64,000 bases of DNA, taken from an uncultured Paracoccaceae bacterium. Lineage in GTDB: Bacteria > Pseudomonadota > Alphaproteobacteria > Rhodobacterales > Rhodobacteraceae. Both the position numbers and the translations under genes were made by a program. The stretch covers positions 1 through 64,000 of the forward strand of contig CANMQX010000014.1 of NCBI GenBank assembly GCA_947500135.1, written 5' to 3'. Each line of letters begins with the position of its first letter. Positions within the stretch are counted from its first letter, which is position 1. Under the pieces are notes generated by a model, which did no database searches, was not told the DNA's origin, and saw nothing but the letters and a program-made list of their open reading frames with translations. This document shows, piece by piece, positions 28,340-36,904 of the stretch.

Positions 28340-29584
28340 CTAGAGACCCTCCTCTCGGCTGATATATTTGAGGAAGAAGAGCGAGAACGTCAGCAAGCAG
28401 CCAAAGATGACCACAGCGACGGCCGCACCTGCACCAATGTTTGAAACTGCAAAGGCCTGTTCATAAACATTCACCGTCAGTGTCCGCGTACCTGCGTTAC
28501 CGCCGGTCAACAGAAAGATGTCGTCGAACTTGTTAAAGGTCCAAATGAAACGCAGCAGGAACAGTACACTCAGGATCCCCAACAGCTGCGGCACGCTGAG
28601 GTACCAGAACTGTTGGAAAGGGCTGGCCCCATCCATATCTGCGGCCTCGTACATATCTGTGTCGATGCTTTGCATCCGCGCCAGAATGAAAAGGAACGAT
28701 AGTGGGAAGTAGCGCCAGATCTCAAACACAGTCACCATGATCAGCGCAAGCGGGCGTTCCCCAAAGAAGTTGATCGCATCGCTTGTTACGCCCATTTGCA
28801 AAAGCAGCGCATTGGCGGATCCCGAAAATGGATCAAACAGGATCAGCCATGCAAAGGCGACAGCGATGATCGGGGCCACATAGGGGAACAGGTAAAGGCC
28901 ACGCAGGATGCCCTGTCCCCGAAAGGATTTATTCAGCAGCAAGGCTGCAAATAGCCCCACGAGCAATGCACCGACTGTGCCAAACACCGTGTAGAACAAC
29001 GTCACCCAAAGGACTTCGAAAAATTCGTCGCTGCTGAAAATACGTGTAAAGTTTTCCAGGGTGAACGTGCTGTTGGTCAGAACGCTGGATGAGGTTCCGG
29101 TTGATGATGCCGGGCTGTCTTGCGGGCGCAATCCATTGTCCAGATAGGCCTGCCCAATCACCACCGGGATCATCAATGTTTCACGCAAACCCGGTTCCCA
29201 GTCACCCAGGTCACAACGCAGATCACGCCCTTCAAGGGTACAGCGTTCATCAAGTTCCGTGACCTGCAAGCCTTCGGGAATCTGATCGGCAAATGAGACA
29301 CCTGAAATCGGCTGGTCCTGCGATGAATTGCGAAGGCGATAACGAATGTTCACTTCGTCACCGGCAACATCGGAATCGCCACGCAGGTCTTCGCGCAACA
29401 CAACCTCGGGCGCCCGTAAATCGCCAAGCTCAACCGGCTTGACCGAGATCCAGAAGATCGCAAGCAAAGGAAGCACAACGACCAGCGCGACCGCCATGAT
29501 CGTCGGAGAAAGCAGCCCCCAAGCCAAACGCGCCTCGCGTTTTGCAAGTGGTCCTGTGCCAGAAGGTGGAGATAAGTCAGCCAT
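28340..29584 (-). CDS. Sugar ABC transporter permease, MalF type, with a periplasmic insert
   Basis: 414 residues. After the first membrane segment (about 20-42) comes an insert of roughly 110 residues, before TM2 near EVLWVTLFYTVFGTVGALL. The insert contains NIRYRLRNSSQDQPISG, a DQIPEGLQV stretch and a CTLEGRDLRCDLGDW cysteine pair. That pattern resembles DUF11-type beta-sandwich repeats, and the position matches the P2 loop of MalF that embraces the binding protein. The EAA loop reads EAADMDGASPFQQFWYLSVP. It pairs with the MalG-type permease immediately downstream. Confidence 0.88.
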   Translation of the reverse strand: MADLSPPSGTGPLAKREARLAWGLLSPTIMAVALVVVLPLLAIFWISVKPVELGDLRAPEVVLREDLRGDSDVAGDEVNIRYRLRNSSQDQPISGVSFADQIPEGLQVTELDERCTLEGRDLRCDLGDWEPGLRETLMIPVVIGQAYLDNGLRPQDSPASSTGTSSSVLTNSTFTLENFTRIFSSDEFFEVLWVTLFYTVFGTVGALLVGLFAALLLNKSFRGQGILRGLYLFPYVAPIIAVAFAWLILFDPFSGSANALLLQMGVTSDAINFFGERPLALIMVTVFEIWRYFPLSFLFILARMQSIDTDMYEAADMDGASPFQQFWYLSVPQLLGILSVLFLLRFIWTFNKFDDIFLLTGGNAGTRTLTVNVYEQAFAVSNIGAGAAVAVVIFGCLLTFSLFFLKYISREEGL

Positions 29585-29672
29585 GCCCGCAACTCCATTT
29601 ATCGCGCGGTTTCATTTGAAACTGGGTAAGGTCGGGCGCCACCGAAGCAGCGCCCCAGGAGAGGTTCAGTCT

Positions 29673-31025
29673 TTACTGAACGTCTGCGATCGCATCGTTG
29701 AGCGCTGCAACTGTCGCCGCCGCATCACGTTCGCCGTCGATATACTCGCGGACAAGACGGTTGATGACCTGGCTGTTGATGATGACAGAGGCCGCAGCCA
29801 ATTGGCCTTCGGCCACGCCCCAACGCTGGGCCACATCAAGACCACCAACGATTTCGTCGATCATCGCCGCTTCGTACAGGTCACCCAAAGGCGCCTTGCG
29901 ATCGACGCCGACATCAAGTGTCGCCCAAAGATCCGCGTATTCAGTTGGGTTATCGGCTGTACCCCGACGCACGGGGAACTTCCCCTCTGGAGCAATAGCG
30001 AGGGTCGCACCATAGCCTTCGCTCATGGAGAATTCGACAAATTCCATCGCGGCGTCAGTCGATGCGTCCGACGTGATACCAAAGTAACGCACATCCCCCC
30101 AAGCGGCACCATCAGGGTTCGATGGACCTGCAAAGTTGGTCACAACACCCGTCGCTGCAGCAAGATCCGAAGATGTTGGATCATCATTGATTGTTGGCGG
30201 TGCACTGTCACGCAGACCGGCCAATTCGTCCAAGATGAATGGTGACCAGATGATCATCGCCGCATTGCCGCTGAAATACAGCGTCCGGGATTGATCCCAA
30301 TACAGATCCCCCGGAGGCGAAGCTTCCGCAATCGCCTTGTAGAATTCCAGCACCTCGATGGTCGCCGCCTCGTCCAGCGCCTGCACGCCATCAGGACCGA
30401 CGGGCGACACCCCATTGGCCAAGAAAACATGCTCCAGCACCTGGCTCATGAAGTTCTCGTCAACCTTTGTTGCCGCCACAAAGCCATACATGCTGGGCGG
30501 ATTGTGCAGCGCGTCAACGGCGGCAAGCACATTGGCGTAGGAGTTTGGCGGCTCCAGGCCAGCGGCCTCGAACAGGTCAGAACGGTAGACAAGCATCTGT
30601 GTCCAGCCATCGACGGGAACAGAGGCGTAGCCACCATCAAGGGCAGCCATGCCCAGCGCACCGGGCGCAAAAGTATCGACACCAAGCGCTTCAACAACAT
30701 CGGTCGCTGCATCGATATCAAGGATGCCGGCATCCGCCCAAGGTGCTGCAAATTGCAAGGTGTGGTAGATCACATCAGGCAGGTCACCGGCCGCATAAGC
30801 AGCAGTTGCGCGCGTACCAAGATCGTTCTCGGATACTGGAATGACTTCCACGTTATGGCCGGAGACCGCCGCAAAATCGGCTGCCATTGCTTCTTGGCGC
30901 GCCAAACGCTCTGGTTGTTCTTCGGTCGTCCAAAACCGCAGATCTTCGGCGCTGGCGGTCATCGCCGTCATGATCAGCGCCATCGCGGCGCCGCTTCTCA
31001 TCATTGCTCTCGTCTTTATTTGCAT
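29673..31025 (-). CDS. Periplasmic sugar-binding protein of the ABC importer
   Basis: 450 residues, family 1 extracellular solute-binding type. The signal peptide ends MTAMTASA|EDL. The mature start LRFWTTEEQPERLARQEAMAADF, GDLPDVIYHTLQFAAPWADAG and PVDGWTQMLVYRSDLFEAAGLEPP are typical. The ligand is inferred from the operon (a glycosyl-glycerate or related small glycoside), not from residues. GGGAGGAAGACG precedes the ATG, and only 32 bases separate it from the lacI stop, so lacI and the transporter are probably one transcript. Confidence 0.9.
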   Translation of the reverse strand: MQIKTRAMMRSGAAMALIMTAMTASAEDLRFWTTEEQPERLARQEAMAADFAAVSGHNVEVIPVSENDLGTRATAAYAAGDLPDVIYHTLQFAAPWADAGILDIDAATDVVEALGVDTFAPGALGMAALDGGYASVPVDGWTQMLVYRSDLFEAAGLEPPNSYANVLAAVDALHNPPSMYGFVAATKVDENFMSQVLEHVFLANGVSPVGPDGVQALDEAATIEVLEFYKAIAEASPPGDLYWDQSRTLYFSGNAAMIIWSPFILDELAGLRDSAPPTINDDPTSSDLAAATGVVTNFAGPSNPDGAAWGDVRYFGITSDASTDAAMEFVEFSMSEGYGATLAIAPEGKFPVRRGTADNPTEYADLWATLDVGVDRKAPLGDLYEAAMIDEIVGGLDVAQRWGVAEGQLAAASVIINSQVINRLVREYIDGERDAAATVAALNDAIADVQ

Positions 31026-31057
31026 CGTCTTCCTCCCATTGAGACTGAATTGCTGGT

Positions 31058-32086
31058 CTAGTTTGCTGTTTTCGGGACCGGCCCGGTCGAACCGCGGTCC
31101 AGGAATATGGCGGGAACGGTTTCACGCAGCAACTCAACCGGTTCGCCCCTGATCCTGCGCACAAGAAGCGTCGCCAACCGGTTGCCAGAGTGCTGTGTGT
31201 CAACTGCAAATGTGCTTAGCGGTGGCTGCGCATGCAGGCCTTCCTGAATGCCATCGTAGGCGATGACCGATAGGTCGGACCCAACTTTCAGCCCACGTGC
31301 CGCTGCTGATTGATATACCCCAAGGGCCGCATGATCGACCGCGCAAATAATGGCAGTGGGACGGTTTGGGTGATCCAAAAGCAGCGCGCCAGCAGCTGCG
31401 CCCTCTTTCACGGTGACCGCATCTTCAACGAAAATGCCCCGATCTACCGGTAGTCCAGCTTCGGCCATGCCTTGTTCAAAACCAGCGCGGCGCAATTTCG
31501 CATAGCTGTAAATCAAGCCGCCATTGATGAATCCAATACGCTTGTGGCCCAAGCGGTTGAGGTGCAAAACAGCGTCACGCATCGCATCTTCGCCACGCAC
31601 GTCATGCCAGCAGCACCCTTCATCGGCGTCTTGCCGGCCAAAGAGCACAAACGGCACATTTCCATCCCGCAAAAGCGTCACACGAGGATCATCCACCATT
31701 GCGCGCGGCAGAATGAAGCCATCCGCCTTGCCATCGCGCAGCAGGTTCTGAAATGTCTCGATCAAGTGGTCGTGGTTGTCTGCCGATGCGACCGTCAAGG
31801 TGTAACCCTCAGCACTCGCGCCGCGCGAAACACCCGCCAGAAATTCTGCTAAAAACGGGCGTTGCGCATCGTGATCCGACAGCTGTAGCACAAGCCCCAA
31901 GGACCGGGTGCGGCCTGTCTTGATCGCCTGTGCATGACTAAGCGGTTGATAGTTCAACTTCTCTGCCATGCGCTTCACGCGGCGCTGCGTTGTCTCAGAG
32001 ATATCGGCATAACCGTTCAATGCGCGCGAGACCGTTGACTTGGTCAGATTTAGCGCTTCTGCCATGTCGTTAATCGTGACACGCAT
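31058..32086 (-). CDS. LacI-family transcriptional repressor of the sugar operon
   Basis: About 342 residues. The N-terminal helix-turn-helix VTINDMAEALNLTKSTVSRALNGYADISETT and hinge region with LNYQPLSHAQAIKTGRTRSLG are followed by a periplasmic-binding-protein-like sensor domain (LGLVLQLSDHDAQRPF, RLGHKRIGFINGG, DLSVIAYDG). The start at 32086 gives the classic MRVTINDMAE N-terminus; the longer frame would run toward the operator. The ligand is presumably the transported glycoside or a product. The perfect palindrome 72 bases upstream is the expected operator, implying autoregulation of the whole operon. Confidence 0.9.
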   Translation of the reverse strand: MRVTINDMAEALNLTKSTVSRALNGYADISETTQRRVKRMAEKLNYQPLSHAQAIKTGRTRSLGLVLQLSDHDAQRPFLAEFLAGVSRGASAEGYTLTVASADNHDHLIETFQNLLRDGKADGFILPRAMVDDPRVTLLRDGNVPFVLFGRQDADEGCCWHDVRGEDAMRDAVLHLNRLGHKRIGFINGGLIYSYAKLRRAGFEQGMAEAGLPVDRGIFVEDAVTVKEGAAAGALLLDHPNRPTAIICAVDHAALGVYQSAAARGLKVGSDLSVIAYDGIQEGLHAQPPLSTFAVDTQHSGNRLATLLVRRIRGEPVELLRETVPAIFLDRGSTGPVPKTAN

Positions 32087-32157
32087 CGCGGCCCGATTGC
32101 TTGAAATTGGCGCAGTCTTCACAGTCACGATTATTCCCCCACGACTCAGATTGATTT

Positions 32158-32173
32158 CCGAAACCGGTTTCGG
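32158..32173. promoter_or_regulatory. LacI-type operator palindrome
   Basis: CCGAAACCGGTTTCGG is a perfect 16-bp palindrome with the central CG of LacI-family operators, about 72 bases upstream of the lacI start. No second copy was noticed in the gap before the binding-protein gene. Confidence 0.7.
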
Positions 32174-32190
32174 CAAGTGATTTTTTAAAA

Positions 32191-32703
32191 TTCCCGCAAT
32201 TGCTCGACTGGAACTCGCGTCAAACGGGCGTCAACCTGGTCAGCATCGTGATGATGACGGATACCCGGCGGTCATTCTCGGACAAGATCGAACAAAGCAT
32301 TGGCGTGATGAACACCGTCTACATCGTTATCGCCCTGCTGATCACGATCGGGGTCACCTATAACGGTGCCCGCATCCAATTATCAGAACGGTCGCGCGAA
32401 CTTGCCAGCCAGCGCATCCTTGGCTTCACCCGATCCGAGGTGTCATACATCATGATCGGCGAAACCATGTCGTTGGCAGTGCTCGCACAGCCATTGGGCT
32501 AGTGGATCGGTGCACAGATCGCAATCGCGATGGCGAACAGCTTTTTCAGCGATCTTAATAATATGCATGTTGTCCTGCATCCCGCGATCTTTGCCAAAGC
32601 CAGTTTTTTCGTCCTGCTGACGAGCTTCGGATCGGTCATGCTGGTGCGCCGCCGATTGGACAAGCAAAACCTCGTTTCTGTCATGAAAGTAAGGGATTGT
32701 CCC
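32191..32703 (+). pseudogene. Truncated FtsX-type ABC permease (C-terminal remnant)
   Basis: Only the last 170 or so residues remain. They include VYIVIALLITIGVTYNGARIQLSER, SRELASQRILGFTRSEVSYI and a final LVRRRLDKQNLVSVMKVRD, which fit the C-terminal FtsX domain of MacB/DevC-type efflux permeases. An in-frame TAG at 32500 replaces the tryptophan expected in PLGW. The normal stop after KVRD is lost, so the frame reads into the next gene. The 5' part is missing, cut off next to the lacI operator, which suggests that the sugar operon replaced it. Confidence 0.78.
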
Positions 32704-33745
32704 ATGTTTTTGAAACCACGTACAATTGGATTATTAGGTCTCGGTGCCATGCTCATGCTAGGGTTAGGCTATGTCGCCTTTCAGGATGACCCTGTCCCGG
32801 GTGATCTACACATCGTGGCCCTTGGCACATTGGAAGTGACCATCAACGCCGACGGCGTCACGCGGATCAAGGATATCTATAACGTGGCTAGCCCGACTAC
32901 TGGAACCGCCTTGCGGTCGCCAGTTGACGTCGGCGATCAGGTTATCGCGCATGAAACTGTCATCGCTATCGTCCGCCCCGCCACCCCCGCGCTTTTGGAC
33001 AGCCGCACCATGTTGCAGGCCCAGGCCAGCGTGCAGGAGGCAGAGGCCGCGCTAAATGTCGCCGAAACCGATCTGGCGCAAGCTGTCGAAGAACATGCTT
33101 TGGCGCGTACGCATTTTCTGCGGACAGAGACACTGGTCGCGCGGGATGTCGCATCCCTGACCCAGCTTGAGGACGCCGCCCGGCGCCTAGCGCTTACGCA
33201 CAGTCCTGACCGGTGCCCCCTTGTTGCGTTTGGGTGATCCGGCTGAACTCAAAATCGCGACCGACCTTTTGTCCAGCAATGCAGTTCGTTTGCAACCGGA
33301 GTCCAAAGCGGTTGTTGAGCGCCAGGGTGGTCCGGTGCCTTTGTCCGCGTCACTGACCAGCATCACGCCAGCGGCCCAGACCAAAGTGTCAGCATTGGGG
33401 ATTCAGGAGCAGCGGCTGGATGCGAGTTTTGATATTACGACGCCCGCAGCAGACCGCGCGGCATTGGGTGATGGGTTTGCGGTGTTTCTGCGCATCACCG
33501 AATGGAGCAAGGATGATGTGTTGCAAGTGCCGCTAAGCGCACTTTTTAAACAGGACGGCGACTAGGCTGTATTCACAGCCTCAGACGGCATTGCCACAAT
33601 GCAGACTATCCGCATTGGCCGCCAGAATAACCAATTCGCCGAAGTTTTGGATGGATTGGTGAAAGGCAGCGCCGTTGTCACCCATCCCAATGACCAACTA
33701 GTGTCCGGCGGACAGATCGTGGAGCGCAGCAGCGTGACTGTGTGA
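32704..33745 (+). pseudogene. Decayed HlyD-type membrane fusion protein
   Basis: It starts with MFLKPRTIG, a membrane anchor, and a biotinyl-lipoyl-like half (VASPTTGTALRSPVDVGDQV) leading into a coiled-coil hairpin to about 33190. The reading frame then shifts: the rest of the coiled coil and second lipoyl half are deleted, and homology resumes in another frame at VLTGAPLLRLGDPAELKI near 33204. A TAG at 33563 interrupts the end (GD*AVFTASDG). With the truncated permease upstream it is the wreck of an efflux pump. Confidence 0.78.
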
Positions 33746-33770
33746 AAGTGACGGCTGTGAAACTTGACCG

Positions 33771-34622
33771 CTAATGCGCCAAAAGCACCGGCAGATCGCG
33801 TTGGGCGATCATGGTTTCAGTCGTCCCACCAAAGAACCGTTCGTTCCAGCGGCTGCGCCCGTAGGCCCCCATCACAACCAGATCGGCTGCAGTTTCTTTA
33901 GCACGTGTTTGCAATGCGCCACCCACGTTGTCATTGCCAGTGGCGTATTCCTGCACAGTGACATTCACACCATGATGGCTCAGCCAGGTTGCCAGATCAG
34001 ACCCGGGGCTCTGACCATCTGCATGACGCGAGGGATCGGCGTCAAAGCAGGCGATTGTGACCTCTTTGGCGTTCGTGAGAAGGGGCAGTGCTGAACGGAC
34101 CGCCCGACTAGCGGGTAAGCTACTGTCCCACGCGACAAAAACGCTGTCTGGCGACAATGTTTTATGGCTTTTTTCGATATTCAGGATCACAGGTCCCGGC
34201 CCTTCAAACAGCAGACCATAAACAATGTCATCAAAGGCCGCTTTGGTACTGCGTAGGCTGTCCAGCACGATGGACACATCAGAAAAGATGGCGCGCAGCC
34301 CGACAAGGTCATGAAAGGCGGACGGTTCGACACAGTAAACGCCAACCTCACCCGACAGCCCCTGTTTTTGAAGGTATTGACGGGTGCTTGCTTGATGTTC
34401 GGTCAGGCTTTTGGCGATTGTGTTGCGCTTTTGAACCCAGCTGTCGGGTATCGTTGGCATACCGTAGGGATGTGCCGTAAGCGAGTATGGCAACAGGGGG
34501 ACCGGTCCAAGGTGCAGCACATTCAGCCGTCCGCCAACTGCCATCGCTTTTTCAGCGACAGGGGCAAGATCGTCGGGTTTGCCGTTGGGGCCTTGCAGCG
34601 CAAGAAATGTGAAGTTTTTCAT
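33771..34622 (-). CDS. Tandem universal stress protein
   Basis: 283 residues, two UspA-like halves. The second half ends with a Usp ATP-binding type motif, VVMGAYGRSRWNERFFGGTTETMI (GxxGxxx-type with S/T), and a final DLPVLLAH; the first half lacks a clear nucleotide motif. Double Usp proteins of this kind are typical of low-oxygen and stationary-phase regulons. It is divergent from cbpA, and the FNR/FixK-type site between them is centred about 42 bases from a plausible start of transcription on this side. Confidence 0.88.
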   Translation of the reverse strand: MKNFTFLALQGPNGKPDDLAPVAEKAMAVGGRLNVLHLGPVPLLPYSLTAHPYGMPTIPDSWVQKRNTIAKSLTEHQASTRQYLQKQGLSGEVGVYCVEPSAFHDLVGLRAIFSDVSIVLDSLRSTKAAFDDIVYGLLFEGPGPVILNIEKSHKTLSPDSVFVAWDSSLPASRAVRSALPLLTNAKEVTIACFDADPSRHADGQSPGSDLATWLSHHGVNVTVQEYATGNDNVGGALQTRAKETAADLVVMGAYGRSRWNERFFGGTTETMIAQRDLPVLLAH

Positions 34623-34676
34623 AACGAGCCTCTTGGTTGTTTGATCGTCACCCTAAGCCCGCTGCCGCGGCCCCAA

Positions 34677-34690
34677 TTGAGATTAGTCAA
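34677..34690. promoter_or_regulatory. FNR/FixK-type box between usp and cbpA
   Basis: TTGAGATTAGTCAA has the exact TTGA-N6-TCAA core. If bound at -41.5 it gives transcripts starting about 20 bases before both flanking start codons (34622 minus, 34746 plus), so it can drive both genes. Confidence 0.7.
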
Positions 34691-34745
34691 TTTTTGGCCG
34701 TACCGGTCATGCGACAACGGCCGCATGTAAAAGCGAGACGATGCC

Positions 34746-35630
34746 GTGACTGACACAGCCCACTACGAAGCGCTTGGCGTGCCTCAGGACGCCTCTGCCG
34801 ACGATATCAAACGGGCCTACCGCAAGATGGCGCGCAAGTATCATCCGGACGTCAACCCAAGCCCGGAGGCGGATACAAAGTTCAAGGCCGCAGCGGCCGC
34901 ATACGACATTCTTGGTGATCCGGAAAAACGCGCCGCTTACGACCGGTATGGTGCGGCCTGGGATCAGGACCGCCCGGACCCCGGCCAAGATACCCGCTGG
35001 CAGGGCGGCTATGCCTTTGACGAGCGTGACATCAACCCCGAGATGTTCCGTGACTTCTTTGCTCAGCGGTATGGTGCAGGGGGCATGCGTCAGGACCAGC
35101 ACGTCCGATTTGAAATTACCCTTGAGGATGCCATCGCAGGCGCCCGCCACACGTTGACGCTCCAGTTGCCGCAGATTGATGCTGCGGGGCGGATGACGTT
35201 GATGACGCGCAATGTTGATCTGCAGGTGCCCAAAGGCATTCTGCCGGGCCAACAGTTGCGATTGCAGGGGCTGGCCAAAGATGGCGGTGATCTGTTCGTC
35301 GAAATTGCCATCAAGCCGCATCCTGTCTATCGGATCGTTGGGCGCGACCTTTATGTCAATCTGCCGGTGGCCCCATGGGAGGCAGCGTTGGGTGGCAAGG
35401 TCAAGATGCCAACACCTGGCGGTGCGGTTGATCTGACGATCCCGGCTGATGCCAAACACGGACAAAAGCTGCGGCTGCGGGGCAGAGGCCTGCCCGGTGC
35501 GCAACAGGGTGATCTTTACGCTGAATTGCACATCGTGAATCCGCCAAAACTGTCAGGCAAGGCCCGTGACCTTTATCAGCAGCTTGCCAGAGAGCAGCGC
35601 TTTAACCCCCGCGCTAAACTAGGAGTATAA
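34746..35630 (+). CDS. cbpA: DnaJ-class co-chaperone CbpA
   Basis: 294 residues: J-domain at the N-terminus with HPD (33-35) in KMARKYHPDVNPSPEAD, a linker with no zinc-finger cysteines, then the two beta-barrel CTD domains (VRFEITLEDAIAGARHTL, VPKGILPGQQLRLQGLAKDGGDL, GDLYAELHI). The lack of the DnaJ zinc region makes it CbpA-type, a DnaK partner that may also bind curved DNA. It starts with GTG at 34746; the ATG at 34741 is out of frame. CbpM follows 4 bases later. Confidence 0.9.
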   Translation: MTDTAHYEALGVPQDASADDIKRAYRKMARKYHPDVNPSPEADTKFKAAAAAYDILGDPEKRAAYDRYGAAWDQDRPDPGQDTRWQGGYAFDERDINPEMFRDFFAQRYGAGGMRQDQHVRFEITLEDAIAGARHTLTLQLPQIDAAGRMTLMTRNVDLQVPKGILPGQQLRLQGLAKDGGDLFVEIAIKPHPVYRIVGRDLYVNLPVAPWEAALGGKVKMPTPGGAVDLTIPADAKHGQKLRLRGRGLPGAQQGDLYAELHIVNPPKLSGKARDLYQQLAREQRFNPRAKLGV

Positions 35631-35634
35631 CGCT

Positions 35635-35940
35635 GTGAAAAAAGCAAAACCTCACAACGCCCGCATTGATGTTATTGAGACGCTGTCGCTCACCGAACTC
35701 ATGGTGTTTTGTGACGCGAACGCCGATTGGGTTGTGACCTTGGTTGACCACGGTGTCGTCACACCGATCACCCGCACCGACGCAGAATGGGAATTCACCC
35801 CCGCCCATATCGCCCGTGCCCGCAAGGCTGCACGCCTGATGCGGGATCTGGGATTGAACGTAGCTGGGGTCGCATTGGTGCTGGACCTGATCGAAGAACG
35901 CGACGCGCTGACGCGCAAGCTGGCGCTGATGGATGTGTGA
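35635..35940 (+). CDS. cbpM: Chaperone modulator CbpM
   Basis: 101 residues, starting with GTG 4 bases after cbpA. It has a MerR-like helix-turn-helix portion (VETLSLTELMVF-like start, then EFTPAHIARARKAARLMRDLGLNVAGVALVLDLIEER) and a final leucine-rich helix, which is the layout of CbpM. CbpM binds the CbpA J-domain and holds back its co-chaperone and DNA-binding activity. The conserved cbpA-cbpM pairing supports the name. Confidence 0.87.
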   Translation: MKKAKPHNARIDVIETLSLTELMVFCDANADWVVTLVDHGVVTPITRTDAEWEFTPAHIARARKAARLMRDLGLNVAGVALVLDLIEERDALTRKLALMDV

Positions 35941-36010
35941 AATTATGACAGACGGGCCGGGCAGGATGAAGAGAGCCCAACCCCGCATAAGCCTGGTTCG
36001 TTGGACACGC

Positions 36011-36850
36011 CTATTTTGAAAACAGCACTGGCAGCCTTGCGTCGCTGAGCAGCGTCCGCGTCACCGCGCCGATTACAAAATCATAAGCCCGTGAATGGCC
36101 AAATGCCCCCGTGGCCAGCATGTCCGCACCGGCCTCGAAGGCTTCTTGTGCCAGAACATCGGCAACTTTCTCACCATCCTTATCGCGGTGCACGACCTCG
36201 ACCTGCGGGCCGTGGCGCGCCAGTGCAACCGCCATATCGTTGGCCGCATGATCAGCCAGCGTGTTGCTGGGTGGCGTGCCTACACGCAGGACGCTGATCG
36301 TTGCATCGGAACTGGCCACATCAACCAGATCATGCACGGCGCGGGTAGCCTCGCGTGTTTCGCTCCAACCAAGAACGATGTTTTCACCAAGACTTTCAGC
36401 GGTATAGCCATACGGGATGACCAGAACGGGGCGGCCGCATTCCCGGATTACCCGCTCTTGCAGGTTATTGACCAGGGGACGGTCTTGGCCATGGTCTTCT
36501 TGGGCGATCACTACCAGATCAACGCTGCGCGCCGATGCCACGATGCTATCGGCCAAAGATCCGTTTTCGCTGCTGACCTGCCGCCATTCCGAGTGGAAAG
36601 CTTCTGCCCGGACTTGCGCATCAAAGATCGCTTTGACCGCGTTGGCATGTTCGCGCTGGCTGGCGATGAAACTCTCAAAACTCACCTCGGGGATATGCAT
36701 GGCGACACCGGGGTAGACGACCAGCGATTCCATTACATGAAGCCCGATCACATGGGCATCGTCGCGCCGCGCCAAAAGCGCCGCCGCGTCAAGCAATTGG
36801 AGTGCCGTTTTTGTGCCGGTCAAACAGACAAGGATGGTACGCAGGGTCAT
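36011..36850 (-). CDS. Tandem universal stress protein (second copy)
   Basis: 279 residues, again two Usp halves: it opens TILVCLTGTKTALQLLDAAALLARR and ends ADMLATGAFGHSRAYDFVIGAVTRTLL, a nucleotide-type GxxGxS motif, before DARLPVLFSK. It is not a near-copy of the usp at 33771 and is probably a separate paralogue. It lies 54 bases downstream of hsp20 in the same direction, with a GC-rich hairpin between them, so it is likely transcribed from the FNR-type promoter at 37466. Confidence 0.88.
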   Translation of the reverse strand: MTLRTILVCLTGTKTALQLLDAAALLARRDDAHVIGLHVMESLVVYPGVAMHIPEVSFESFIASQREHANAVKAIFDAQVRAEAFHSEWRQVSSENGSLADSIVASARSVDLVVIAQEDHGQDRPLVNNLQERVIRECGRPVLVIPYGYTAESLGENIVLGWSETREATRAVHDLVDVASSDATISVLRVGTPPSNTLADHAANDMAVALARHGPQVEVVHRDKDGEKVADVLAQEAFEAGADMLATGAFGHSRAYDFVIGAVTRTLLSDARLPVLFSK

Positions 36851-36871
36851 GATCGGTCCTCCTATGTATTG

Positions 36872-36898
36872 CGGTGCCCGGGGTTCCGTCGGGCACCG
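36872..36898 (-). terminator. Intercistronic hairpin between hsp20 and usp
   Basis: Nine-base perfect arms CGGTGCCCG / CGGGCACCG with a 9-base loop, in the 54-base gap between the two genes. No U-run follows on the minus strand, so it may be an mRNA-stability or attenuating stem rather than a full terminator. Confidence 0.4.
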
Positions 36899-36904
36899 GT
36901 CATT

